Below are positions 1 to 9,500 of a stretch of 64,000 nucleotides of DNA, in pieces. Each line of letters begins with the position of its first letter. Positions within the stretch are counted from its first letter, which is position 1. The position numbers and the translations under genes were made by a program. This DNA comes from Pseudomonas chlororaphis (GTDB lineage: Bacteria; Pseudomonadota; Gammaproteobacteria; Pseudomonadales; Pseudomonadaceae), in assembly GCA_001023535.1 (NCBI GenBank), contig CP011020.1, positions 5,916,349 through 5,980,348 on the forward strand. Reading direction: 5' to 3'. A model generated the notes under the pieces. It saw nothing but the letters and a program-made list of their open reading frames with translations. It ran no database searches and was not told the origin of the DNA.

Positions 1-214
1 GTGCCATCTGCCGATTACCCAGCAACCGATCCACTCGCTTGATGGTGTGTTTGGGATAGGCTTTGCTCGGCAAGAATCGACCAAGCCCCGTCAGAGTGAG
101 CCGACGTCCTCGGAGTAAAGCGCTGACACAACACATCAACGTTTTCAGACGATGAGAATGAACATCGGGAAGTGCTTGGGCGAGCGCGCTGTGTAAGAAT
201 CGGATGGCCTGCAT
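1..214 (-). CDS. IS4-family transposase, N-terminal part (runs off the left edge)
   Basis: The reverse strand is open from an ATG at 214 to the window edge, about 71 codons. It begins MQAIRFLHSALAQ and continues with RLKTLMCCVSALLRG, LTLTGLGR and HTIKRVDRLLGN. This is the characteristic N-terminal block of pseudomonad IS4-family DDE transposases, which precedes the catalytic domain. A TGA lies 18 codons upstream in frame, so the ATG is the likely start. The rest of the gene, including the catalytic residues, is outside the window, so intactness cannot be judged. The element's near end should lie between about 220 and 338. Confidence 0.8.
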   Translation of the reverse strand, partial: MQAIRFLHSALAQALPDVHSHRLKTLMCCVSALLRGRRLTLTGLGRFLPSKAYPKHTIKRVDRLLGNRQMA

Positions 215-297
215 GGGTCGGGATCTTGTTTTGTGTGGTGCAACACAAGCTGCCGATTCATGCAGGTCTCTTCAATATTCCAACTTCTTGATTTTGT

Positions 298-338
298 GTA
301 AGAAAATTCGGGGATCCCTCAGAATCCGACCCCTTTTT
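298..338. repeat. 41-bp inverted repeat, left copy
   Basis: Its reverse complement matches 1099-1139 at 39 of 41 positions. The innermost 29 bases at the IS4 side (298-326) match 1111-1139 without mismatch. The two copies face each other and enclose the deaminase-toxin/partner module. The AAAAAGGGG-containing part resembles the RAYT-associated repeat found further right, and the rest (TTCGGGGATCCCTC) is specific to this pair. It could be an IS4 terminal repeat or a RAYT-type repeat. Confidence 0.85.
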
Positions 339-375
339 CTCCGCTGAGGAATCCCCGTAGAGTAATAGATCTACT

Positions 376-801
376 CTAGCAAACCTTGATAATTTTTATA
401 TTATCGAAAGACCCAACCGGAATTTTGTATAAAACCCCTTTAATATTCAGCGGCAATTTAGAGTCCTTCATTCCACCTTTAGGCCTTGCTATTAATTTGT
501 AACCAGCATCACAAACATCATAACTAAACAATCCTTTCCTAGCCATCGCAGCAAACGACTTCAAGTATCGATCGCGCTGAACCTTGATATTAAAATCTGG
601 AATATTTTCCTCAACTACTTCGCACTCAAAACCATCACTCAACGAACAAAAAAACTCATAGGCCATTTCATAATCAGAAATCGACTCCCTGATCACCTCA
701 GGAACAACACCTCGCCCTCCAGTTGCAAAATGCGCAAGCAACCCATCATTGAAAACTGCAAACCAATCCAAATCATTAACCTCTAAAAATTCATCATCCA
801 T
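376..801 (-). CDS. Putative immunity protein of the orphan deaminase toxin
   Basis: A 141-residue acidic protein encoded directly after the deaminase-like toxin gene. I chose the ATG at 801 (MDDEFLEVNDLDWF). A GTG at 807 would add two residues and starts immediately after the toxin stop codon, so the pair is almost gapless and probably co-translated. I do not recognise a family. The position after a toxin, small size, acidity and markedly AT-rich composition fit an immunity protein, which would bind and neutralise its cognate toxin in the cytoplasm. This role is inferred from context. An intact immunity gene behind a headless toxin is typical of orphan CDI modules. Confidence 0.65.
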   Translation of the reverse strand: MDDEFLEVNDLDWFAVFNDGLLAHFATGGRGVVPEVIRESISDYEMAYEFFCSLSDGFECEVVEENIPDFNIKVQRDRYLKSFAAMARKGLFSYDVCDAGYKLIARPKGGMKDSKLPLNIKGVLYKIPVGSFDNIKIIKVC

Positions 802-807
802 TTCCAC

Positions 808-1089
808 TTATTCAGCTCCAAAAATATTTGTGCAATTCTCGCAACGTGGCACCACCTCACCAGGCCTAACAGCAGGAGTAAATTTAATATCGCTTAGTTT
901 GAGACTAGGATTACTCAACAGTAGTTCATTAGCAGCTCTAAACTCAGCACAGCGACCCAATGTATTCCCACATGCTGTTTTAACACCTAAACCGCCTAGC
1001 TTATCCGCGTATGCCTGCAGTTCAGGAGCAATCGTACTTGGAACAGCTCCGTTAGACGTAATAACTATTTTTCCTGTCAATGGATCCAC
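808..1089 (-). pseudogene. Headless YwqJ-like deaminase toxin domain (orphan CDI/polymorphic toxin C-terminus)
   Basis: 93 residues from a GTG (VDPLTGKIVITSNG...). The C-terminal half carries the two motifs of the YwqJ branch of the nucleic-acid deaminase superfamily: C-A-E in GRCAEFRAANELL (zinc Cys plus catalytic Glu) and P-R-C-E-N-C (the second zinc pair). An in-frame TGA stands two codons before the GTG and there is no recognisable ribosome binding site, secretion signal or delivery domain. It therefore looks like the toxin tip of a larger CdiA/RHS-type protein cut from its delivery part. The superfamily deaminates nucleotides or nucleic acids. The target here is unknown. It might be inert alone and act only after recombination onto cdiA. 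Confidence 0.7.
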
Positions 1090-1098
1090 CGCTCAATC

Positions 1099-1139
1099 AA
1101 AAAGGGGACAGATTCTGAGGGATCCCCGAATTTTCTTAC
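1099..1139. repeat. 41-bp inverted repeat, right copy
   Basis: Partner of 298-338 in opposite orientation, with two mismatches in 41. Homology ends abruptly at 1139, and a RAYT gene remnant begins within a few bases. Together the pair brackets a 760-bp segment containing one toxin module. Confidence 0.85.
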
Positions 1140-1142
1140 GTC

Positions 1143-1345
1143 GAAAAAGGGGACAGATTTATTTTCCCGACTCAGTCCTCGGCCGCCCCTGTCTTCGCCG
1201 CTCTACGCGCGCACCCACAATCCGCCCGACCTCGTCTACGAAACGGCTTGTACCCGTCAATTGACCTCGCTGCAACGCATCGCGGATCAATCAGGATAGT
1301 TTGGTGTACAAACGCCTAATACCGGTCCCCTTTTCGGAAAATAAA
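1143..1345 (-). pseudogene. Remnant of the 3' end of a RAYT transposase gene
   Basis: This stretch aligns with the last part of the intact RAYT gene at 2159-2345. It has the same GGGGACAGATTTATTTTCC start, the same GGCCGCCCCTG and CTCTAC blocks, and reverse-strand codons for a tail like QLTGTSRFVDE..RIVG. About 20 bp is missing and similarity breaks down near 1345, where another ...AAATAAATCTGTCCCC repeat follows. It cannot encode a functional transposase. It shows that the locus once held, or was seeded by, a second RAYT copy. Confidence 0.7.
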
Positions 1346-1389
1346 TCTGTCCCCTTTTTATTCTTTTTATTTCGTCCCCTTTTCATTTC

Positions 1390-1455
1390 CGGGAATATTG
1401 GCTCCTTGCAAGCTCTCAGCGTAACAGAGGAATGAAAAATAAATCTTTCATCTTT
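1390..1455. repeat. Degenerate copy of the RAYT upstream repeat
   Basis: CAAGCTCTCAGCGTAACAG followed by AGGAATGAAAAATAAATCT matches, with scattered differences, the repeat unit just upstream of the intact RAYT start (2849-2925). With the remnant at 1143-1345 it gives both ends of a RAYT unit with the middle deleted, in the same orientation as the full copy. Confidence 0.6.
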
Positions 1456-1465
1456 TATTTATCAC

Positions 1466-2050
1466 TCATACAAACCGAAGCTTCCAATAGTCATTTCCCG
1501 CCACCACCCAATACCGCTCGCTAGCAGGAATCAAAAAGCTAAAATCAAAACATTCAGCAATCCAGTCTGGATAAGCTAGACCTTCATGAACACGCGCGTC
1601 ATCCATATGCATAAAAATTTTTCTGTCAAAATTTATGTAAAACCTAGGAAACCTAGAGTGAATCATGTTGGCGCGTTTAAACAGATCCTGGGTCAAACCT
1701 TCACCGGTTAAAAAATAATACTCAACTTTTTCAAAAACCTCGAAATCCGCACCTATAAAATCATTTAAATCACTTGGAGACAAAATTTTTCCACTTGAAT
1801 CACCCAAATACTGCGGAAAATTTTCCGCCGTCATTTTCAGAATGCCACCTCTGAAACTTTTGCAAGACTGCTCATATTGCTCCTGGGTTATTTCGCCACT
1901 ATCAAGGTAGGCGCGATAGTCTTTCTCTGCATCAAGAGAAAAATTATACTTCTCATCTACAACCCAATAACACTTTCCAGCATGCACAAAAAAGCAAATA
2001 CTTTTCTCCCCCCGCCAAAGATCATCAAGTACCGATTGACTTACGGTCAT
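1466..2050 (-). CDS. Putative immunity protein of a lost CDI toxin
   Basis: A 194-residue cytosolic-looking protein (MTVSQSVLDDLWRG...), AT-rich relative to the core genome, with no signal peptide or membrane segment. The start at 2050 is well supported: an AAGGAG lies 8 nt upstream, and the ATG overlaps the stop codon of a preceding truncated reading frame in an ATGA arrangement. That frame ends in EFFKEFKQ and looks like the tail of a toxin. I do not recognise a family. The immunity role is inferred from tight coupling to a toxin tail, position downstream of cdiA and composition. With its toxin gone, the gene may persist because it protects against neighbours that deliver the toxin. Confidence 0.6.
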   Translation of the reverse strand: MTVSQSVLDDLWRGEKSICFFVHAGKCYWVVDEKYNFSLDAEKDYRAYLDSGEITQEQYEQSCKSFRGGILKMTAENFPQYLGDSSGKILSPSDLNDFIGADFEVFEKVEYYFLTGEGLTQDLFKRANMIHSRFPRFYINFDRKIFMHMDDARVHEGLAYPDWIAECFDFSFLIPASERYWVVAGNDYWKLRFV

Positions 2051-2147
2051 TGCTTGAACTCCTTAAAAAATTCATCCTGTGTATAAACCCGGGCGTTGCT
2101 CGAGTTCTTTTCGAGTAGCGACTCCCACATTTTTGGTAACTCCACAA
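2047..2147 (-). pseudogene. C-terminal tail of a lost toxin, truncated by a RAYT repeat
   Basis: The reverse strand from about 2147 is open for some 32 codons, including KMWESLLEKN, ARVYTQDEFF and KEFKQ before TGA at 2049-2047. The stop overlaps the start of the following immunity-like gene. The frame is cut on its 5' side by the GGGGACAGATTTATTTTCC repeat that ends the RAYT unit. Size, spacing and end motif resemble the C-terminus of a polymorphic toxin. The domain is too short to name. Confidence 0.5.
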
Positions 2148-2158
2148 AGGGGACAGAT

Positions 2159-2860
2159 TTATTTTCCCAACTCAGCCCTCGGCCGCCCCTGCCCTCGCTG
2201 CTCTACCCTCACACCAACAATTCGCTCCACCTCATCTACGAAACGGCTTGTTCCCGTCAGTTGGCCTCGCTGCAAGGCATCGCGGATCAATCGAAGCTGA
2301 TCAGACGGAATGGCTTGGCGCACAAACTCCCCATACCGAAGCTGCCGCTCCAGCGGGGTATCACCCAAAGCCAAGAAGCAGGGATCAGAATCTAACCAGC
2401 ACCTACCAGGCCCATCACTTACCCGGCTTCGATAGCTCGACCATACATAGTCTGCGACATCAGCGACCATACGAGCACGTACAGGATTCAACTCAATGTA
2501 ACGACTACAAGCGAGCAAATATGAATCCGACTGGACCACGCTGGATTTGTAACGGCTTTCCCACAGGGTGCCTGAACGCCCTTCCAATCGATTTCGATAG
2601 CGCGTCGCACGGGCAGCCAGTGCCTTCATTAACTGCCCCAGCCCAACGGTCGACTCCCCTGGAGCTAGCAACAAATGGACATGATTCGTCATCAGGCAAT
2701 AGGCGTAGACCTTTACTCCGAACGCATCCTTCAGCTCACGCAGATCAGATAGATAGCGCTGATAATCCTCCGCCGCCGCAAACACTACCTGCCGGTTATG
2801 GCCGCGCTGTACCACGTGATGCGGATAATTTGGTAAAACAATACGTCCCATTCTTGGCAT
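2159..2860 (-). CDS. REP-associated tyrosine transposase (RAYT, IS200-like/Y1 HUH family)
   Basis: 233 residues with the Transposase_17 (PF01797) layout. It has an N-terminal GRIVLPNYPHHVVQRGHNRQ block, the HUH metal-binding motif in MTNHVHLLL (about residues 58-66), and the catalytic tyrosine region in ACSRYIELNPVRA. These single-strand DNA transposases cut and rejoin hairpin-forming repeats and are usually single-copy, vertically kept genes that disperse REP/REPIN sequences. This copy is flanked by GGGGACAGATTTATTTTCC on its 3' side and by the reverse-oriented motif three times on its 5' side. These differ from the two REP palindrome families elsewhere in the window, so they are probably its own substrates. 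It appears full length. An alternative start is ATG 2851. Confidence 0.9.
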   Translation of the reverse strand: MPRMGRIVLPNYPHHVVQRGHNRQVVFAAAEDYQRYLSDLRELKDAFGVKVYAYCLMTNHVHLLLAPGESTVGLGQLMKALAARATRYRNRLEGRSGTLWESRYKSSVVQSDSYLLACSRYIELNPVRARMVADVADYVWSSYRSRVSDGPGRCWLDSDPCFLALGDTPLERQLRYGEFVRQAIPSDQLRLIRDALQRGQLTGTSRFVDEVERIVGVRVEQRGQGRPRAELGK

Positions 2861-2925
2861 ATTCGCTTCCTGTATCCTTGGAAGCTTTCAGCGTAGCAGA
2901 GGAATGAAAAATAAATCTGTCCCCT
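2849..2925. repeat. RAYT upstream direct repeat, unit A
   Basis: About 77 bp beginning CATTCTTGGCATATTCGC and ending AAATAAATCTGTCCCCT. It overlaps the first codons of the RAYT gene. It is repeated with a few substitutions at 2942-3018, a 93-bp period. Confidence 0.8.
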
Positions 2926-2941
2926 TTTTCTGTTTTCGCCG

Positions 2942-3018
2942 CATTCTTGGCAGATTCGCTTCCTGTATCCTTGGAAGCTTTCAGCGTGGCAGAGGATTGA
3001 AAAATAAATCTGTCCCCT
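2942..3018. repeat. RAYT upstream direct repeat, unit B
   Basis: Second copy of the 77-bp unit (CATTCTTGGCAGATTCGC ... AAATAAATCTGTCCCCT). It is followed at 3031-3095 by a further fragment, TTTGGCGTACAGACGCC then GAAAATAGATCTGTCCCC, which resembles an internal piece of the RAYT coding sequence joined to the terminal motif. The 2861-3099 gap therefore holds only RAYT-derived repeats and no gene. Confidence 0.8.
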
Positions 3019-3099
3019 GTTTGCTAAAAATAATTTGGCGTACAGACGCCTCATACCGCCGTCCATTTTCGGAAAATAGATCTGTCCCCTTTTTCCCTT

Positions 3100-3510
3100 C
3101 TAACGCATACCTCTGTACGGATCCTTAACTGAGTCACCTACCTCAGAAAGCGCAAGTGAAATCTCATTAAAAACTTCCGGCGACACATCCATTAATGAGC
3201 AGGAGCATAGAAACCCCCATATTTTCTCGAGCCCTAATCTCACCATAATACCAATGATATCTTCAACCAACGCTTGATCATACCCATCCCATACGGAAAT
3301 CAAGCAATATTCGATCCGTTCTCTTATACCACCATCCAAAACATTATAAGTATGCCACTGTCTATCACTTAATTCTAAAATCGACTTTATAAAATCTCCC
3401 CTTTTGACAGCTTGCAACTCGAAACCATCCAACAACTCTGTAAATTCAACTTCGAGCTCTTTGTTAGTCATTGAGTCTGGCAGACTAGTATAGTATTCAA
3501 AACTCTTCAT
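3100..3510 (-). CDS. cdiI: Putative CdiI immunity protein for the CdiA toxin
   Basis: A 136-residue acidic protein beginning MKSFEYYTSLPDSMTN. The ATG at 3510 lies 2 nt after the cdiA stop codon, so it is co-transcribed and probably coupled. A longer frame to 3612 overlaps cdiA and is not needed. It has no signal peptide or membrane helix, as expected of a cytoplasmic inhibitor of a nuclease-like toxin. CdiI proteins are highly variable and I do not recognise this family. The assignment rests on position, size and AT-rich composition matching the 3' end of cdiA. It would protect the cell and its siblings from CdiA-CT. Confidence 0.75.
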   Translation of the reverse strand: MKSFEYYTSLPDSMTNKELEVEFTELLDGFELQAVKRGDFIKSILELSDRQWHTYNVLDGGIRERIEYCLISVWDGYDQALVEDIIGIMVRLGLEKIWGFLCSCSLMDVSPEVFNEISLALSEVGDSVKDPYRGMR

Positions 3511-3512
3511 AT

Positions 3513-6500
3513 TTAAAAATCCACCGGTATATGCGTTGCATTGGAAGGCTGCCTGTACAACAAGCCGTCTTGACCAAGCAGCTTGTTCCCAATTTTTATT
3601 TGTGCAGTCCATCCGGAGCCAGCGTTTGAACCAGGAAACTTAGCAGCAGCGTTCGCATCAGGCGCATGCCATTTTATCTCGACTTTTTGACCATTCCATA
3701 TGTATTGAAACTTGCTCCCATCGGCAATTGTACCTGAGGGCTTGAAACTATTTTGCGTACCAGGCGGCACCAGCTTCTCCAAATCCGCAGCACTGATCCT
3801 ACCATTATTAATAAACCCTTTGGCTGAAGCGTAAGCATCAAAAAAGGCGGCTGTTTTATTCACTGGCTGGTTTAAGTAGCCAAAATCGCCATCTGCTTGC
3901 GACGCGGGGGACTCAGGCTTTGAGCTTGGCGGAGTCGCTTGTTCCGTCGCTCCCCCTTTCGGAACATTAACACCGACAACCACAGGACTTTTACCCAGAA
4001 TCTCCATACTCAAGGTAGTCTTCAGCTCAGTCAACAACCCAGCCCGCTCAAACAGCGATAACTGCCGTCCAGCCTGTTGATCAAGCCAACTGGTCTCCTT
4101 GACCCATTGATCGACCCCTGCCCATTCATCCGGCGTCAGCCAACCTTCCTTGAGGCTCTTCGCGAACGCCATTTGCTTATCTGAGGTAAACAGCGCTCCC
4201 CAACCATCTACTCCCTGTGACGGAACGGCAACCGCCCCTGGATTTCCCGTGAGAAGCCCGGCCATGTCATAAGAAACATTACGCCGCAGGAAGTCCATCA
4301 AGTCCTTGGCGACAGGAGCGTCCAAAGAAACCGCGCTTTGCTGGATCGCCTCTACACACGCTCTGCTTTCACAAGCGTTGATGGCCATGGAACGCTGGGC
4401 AGATAGTTCTTCGTACTTTCCGACGATCTCGCGGATGTTCTGTGCGCTGCATCCCTCAGTCGCCCGACACCCCTGAAGTTCTTTAAGCAGACGTTCTGCT
4501 GACTGATGATTGAGGTTATTGTACTGAGTTGCGTTTGCCGTTACCGCAGCGGCGGCGGATGCGTCCCCGCCCGTAAATGCCGCTGTCAACACACCTATCA
4601 GCTGAGAAGCACCCAACAACTTGCTCACGCCTTGTTGGTATTCCGGGCTGTTTCGATCTACTCCGACCGGTAGCAACTTGTCGGCAAGGGCATCTACCAA
4701 TGCCTCGTTCGCGCCAGCAGCAATAGCGCCTGTACGGAAGTCCCCTCCCATAGCTTCCGCCATCAATCCACCCAACGCGGCATGCATCACTACTTTGGAA
4801 AGCTTGCCATTGTCGAAGACGGTGATATCACCAATTTTATTAGCGGAAACCGCCCCACCAATGCTAATCGCCGAACCCAATGCAGACGTAACCAGGTTGT
4901 CTTTCAGGCTCCCGCCAGTGATCACTGTCTTGGCGGCGGCGTCAGCGGCCACTTTTATAGCCACGCTTTGTGCGCTGGGGATATCAAACTTCAGATCTGT
5001 AGGACTAAACCCGAACTGCGAAGCGATGCCCGCTGACGCCCCTGCCAGCACATAGCCCTTCAGGTTTTCGGATGAGAAAACGTCTTTGAAGACAGCTCCC
5101 ATATTACCTTTGTTATTAATTGTGCTGACCGCTGCAGTACTAGCCACCGATGTCAGCGCCGCAGAGGCAATAAGGTTACCGGTCCCTGCCGCTGCGGTCC
5201 CCACCGCCGTACCCGCCGATACCATTGCGGAGCTACCCGCAGCCGCCATCGCCGTACCTGAACCGGCCGTTGCGCCAGCTGCCGACCCCACTGCCGCACT
5301 CGCAGCTCCGGCTGTCAGGACGGTGACAATAATAATGATCGCCAACATCGCCCCCTGCCCAAGGCTGGAGCTGCTGTACTTGAATGACTCGTGAGTTTCT
5401 TTCACCAACCGCCAGTCAACATCGCCACGCTGTTCGGCCTCCTTGAGCCAAGCCAACTGGGGGTCGGCTTTAACCATGGCATCGATGGTCTCGCTAACGG
5501 TTTTCTGGTTGATATTCTTGATATCGATGTTCAAACCATCGACCGCTTTGATGACCAAGTCTCCCTGTGCTACAAGTTGGCTCTGGATCAAGGTCTCGTC
5601 CGTATGGCCTTTACCCTTCATCGAGTTCCAGGCCATGCTCGACTTGCTCTTTGTATGAGTCTCCTGACTCAGATCCTTCACACCCTCAAAGGTAATCGCC
5701 CCTCCACTCTGCACAGTCAGGTCAGCCCCACTGTTCAACTTCGCAGCCTGATACCGCTGGTCATCCCCACTGACCAACGTCAGATCGCCCCCCGCAGTGA
5801 TTTCACTCCCCACGTTCGTGACCTTGGTCACCTCGTCATGCTTGGTCTGCTTTTTCCCCCAACTGCCCTTTTTCTTTTTGTCATACAGGGAGTAGTCACT
5901 GTCCTGCGCCGCCAAGACGTCGAGGTTTTCGCCCGCCACCAGGTAAGCCTCATCCCCGGCGCTGATGCGGCTGGAGATGATGGCCATGTCTTTTCCGGCC
6001 CCCATCGTCACGTCACCGCCAGCGCTGATGGCGCTGCCAATCTGTTTGACGTGATCTTCCTGGGTGGTGACTTTTTTCGTTTTGGAATAAGAATGGGTTT
6101 CGTCAGTTGCGGAGGAGATGGTCATATTCTCCCCGGCGGTCAGTGCGACGTTGCGCTCGGCACCGAGTTGGCTGGCGATGGCAGTGAAATCCCGGCCAGC
6201 GTTCACGGCCAGGTCGCGACCTGCTTGGGCGCTGGAGCCGAATTGCGTCACCGCGCTTTTGCGAACGCCGTTGTTGCTGGCACTTTCCTGTTGGGCTGAG
6301 GCAATGATCGCGTCCCGGCCGGCATCGATCGTGGTGTCACGACCACTGACCATGACGCTGCCGACGCTCTTGAAATCGCGTCCGGCGCCCATGTCCAGGT
6401 CATTGACAGCCTCGATACGGGCGGCGCTGTCCATGAAGTCCTGTCGCCGACTGTCGTTTGCGGTGGTAACGGTACGCTCGTTGACGACGTCCCCCATCAC

Positions 6501-9500
6501 CGCCTTGATGCTGACGTCACGCCCCGCGAGGATCCCACCGGCCTGGTTGGCGATGTTGTTGACCGCCAACACGTCCAGGCGATTACCGGCCTCGATCAAG
6601 CCACTGTTGACCAGGTCGTTGCCTGCGGTCGCCGAAAGATTGTTGGATGCGCGCAGGGTGCCGACGTTGTCGAGGTTTTGGCCGGCGATCAGCGTCACGT
6701 CATTACCGGCAATCAGCGCACCGGTAGGCCCGAGGCGGCCCTCGGTCTGCGCCAGGTACAGCACCGGCACCAGGACTTTTTCGCCATTCACTTCGTGCTC
6801 TTCAAGCCAGACGATGTCGTGGGTCAGCGCCGCGACTTGCTCCGAAGTCAACGTCACGCCTACCGACAAACCAAGCTCCTGCTTGCTGGCGATGGCGTTG
6901 TTCATCAGGTACTTGAACAGGCCTTCGTCGCTGGTTTGGCCGTCGATGAAGCGCTGGCCGGTGCGGGCGACCACCGCTTGTTGGATCAAGCGCTGTTCGT
7001 AGAGGCCGTCGCCCAGGCGTTTGGCGCTTTGGTCCGGGTCGTAGCCGAGGTTTTGCAGCAGGTAGTCCGAGCTCATGAACGACTTGAGGTCGGTGAGTAC
7101 GGGGTTGGTCTCGATCAGGTACTTTTGCGGGTTAGCCTTGAAGGAGGTCTCTGGTACACCTTGAACGCGCGCGACCGTCTGGCTGGCGGCTGGCGTATCA
7201 ACCACATTGCCCACCTGGGGGACGACCTGGGCCGTTGGGAGCAGGTTGGTGCCTGTGACATTCACCGCGGCCACTTGAGTCCCGGCGCTGCTGCTGTTGC
7301 GACTTGGCATCGGCAGCGAGTGGCTGTCTTGTGCAGGCGCACTGACGTTGAGCGTACTGGCGCTCACGTCGCTGTCGTTGGCTTGACGAGCGATCAGGGA
7401 CAGTTGCCGATCACTGGCACCCACCGCCGCGATCGCACCTACCTGGACAGCACGGGCTTGAGTATCCGGCAGGTCTTGTTGGCGCTGGCTGGTGCTGATC
7501 GAGGCGCTGCCCATGCTCCAGTTTGGCGAGCCGGAGTTGGCCTGAGTGGCCTGTTGAGCCGAACCACCTTGGCCGCTCAGGCGGAACAGACCGTTTTGAC
7601 CGGTTGGCAAGGCGAAGCCAGGAAGGCTCAGTGGGTTCACCTGCTGCTGGGCGCGATCAGGTGGCAGCTGATTGTTGATCCTGACGATGGTGGTGCCGGT
7701 TCCGCTTGCCTGGGTATTCGCGACTTTGTTGGTACCGCCGCTGGCGGTGTAGTCCTCATGGATGACACTGTTCTGCAGGTCTTTGGTGGCGGTGATCGAG
7801 ACGTTACCGCCGGCCTGGATGACGGCGTTACGGCTGCCGACTGTACTGGCGGTGCCGGAACTGTCTTTGGCGATTTCGATGTCACTTAGAAGGTTGTACT
7901 GATCCAGGTTTGGCATCTGAAGCAGGTTGTTCGGATCGTACTGGGATTGCGTGGTGTTCTCGAAACCGTAGGCCAGCCCGGGCAGTACGAGGTTGTAGTC
8001 TCCACGTGTTTTGACCGTGCCCCCTGTATCGGCATCTGTAAGACTCACCACGGAAAACGATTCACCGTCTCGCCCCCCTTCCCTGTAGCGAGTCGATTTG
8101 GGGATGGCCTTGTGAATATTCCCGTCCAGATCAAGGTAATAGACATACGGGAAATCAGGGTTATTGCGCTGGTTGTAAGGAGTCAGGACGTTGGCGAAAA
8201 ACCGTCCAGTACCGCCGTCGCTCATACCTGCGACTTGATACATGCGGGTGCGCTCGATGGTTCCGTTCTGCGCACCGATGTTCTGCACGTTGTCGGCCAC
8301 GATGTTGATATTGCCGCCGGCGCTCACCGTACTTTTACTGTTGAGAAAGCTGCTGCCTTGGAACACGAAATCCTTGCCGGCCGTCAGCAATGACGAGGCA
8401 CTGGTGTCGTTGTCAACACTTTCGAAGACCTCACGGGCCGCCAGTGTGAAGGTGTAGTAGTCCCCTTTGCAGTCATTACATATATTGGCGATAAACCCCG
8501 AAATCAGCTTGCGCCCACCAGACGCCACCGCACCCTCGGTACGGTTCTGGAACCCATCGGCGTTGATCGTGAATGTGCCGCCGCTCTCCATCGAACCGGA
8601 GACGTTGTTTACGCTGGCGGCTCGCGCGGCGGCGCCATAACCCCCTATCAACACATTCCCCAACCCGTAAAGATCACCGCTCTGGTTGGTGAAGTTACTC
8701 ACCCCCAGCGTCATATCCGCACCGCTGAATACCAACCCACGGTCATTAAGCAGCGAAGGGGTTTTCAACACGAGGTTGCGGGCCGAACCCAGGGTCCCGG
8801 CGTTGATGAGGTTTCCGGCCTGGACGGTCAGGTTGGCACTGGAGGTGAGACGCCCGGCGTTGCTCAGTTGTCCGCCGATGGTCACTGTCGAGTCACCACC
8901 ACCGGCGATGCTGGAGGCCGCGCCCAGACTCAGTTGGGCCGCGGTCAGGTCAATCCCACCGAGACTCGACATCCGCCCGTTGCCAACATAGCTCCCCCCC
9001 AAGGTAAGGTTGATCGAACCATCACTGGCAATCAGCCCATCATTGCTCCAATTTCCCCCACTCCCCACCAAACGGGTAGAAGCCAGCAACTGCCCCGTCC
9101 CGGTCTGCGTCAGGTTGTTCACATTGACGGTCAGTCGCCCGGCCTGGATCACGCTGCTGTTGGTCCAGCTGTCTGCGGTCAGCGTCAAGCCGCCGCGGGT
9201 GACGAGGCTGCCGCCGGCGTTGGTGAGGTTGGCGGTGGAGATGTCAAAGTCGCCGCTGCCAACATGCAACAAGCTGCCGCCCAGGTTCTGGAAGTTGGCG
9301 GCGTTGAGGATCAGGCCGTTGTTGGCGGTTTCCAGCGTGCCGTTACGGTTATCGAACAGCCCACCAATCTGGAAGTTGGTCGTACCGCTCCCGCCCAATG
9401 CCCGCAACTGCCCGGTCTGGTTATCGAGGCTCGCCGCTTTGATTGCCAGGGTGCTGTCGCTCTCGATGATGCCCAGGCGGTTGTTCAGCGCGCCGGTGAG

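Noticed and set aside
749..1264. 171-codon + strand frame over the deaminase module
   Set aside because: It crosses the inverted repeat and RAYT remnant, has no motifs, and lies opposite a domain with clear deaminase residues.
2248..2907. + strand frame over the RAYT gene
   Set aside because: The opposite strand has the HUH motif and catalytic Tyr of a RAYT. This frame shows no protein features.
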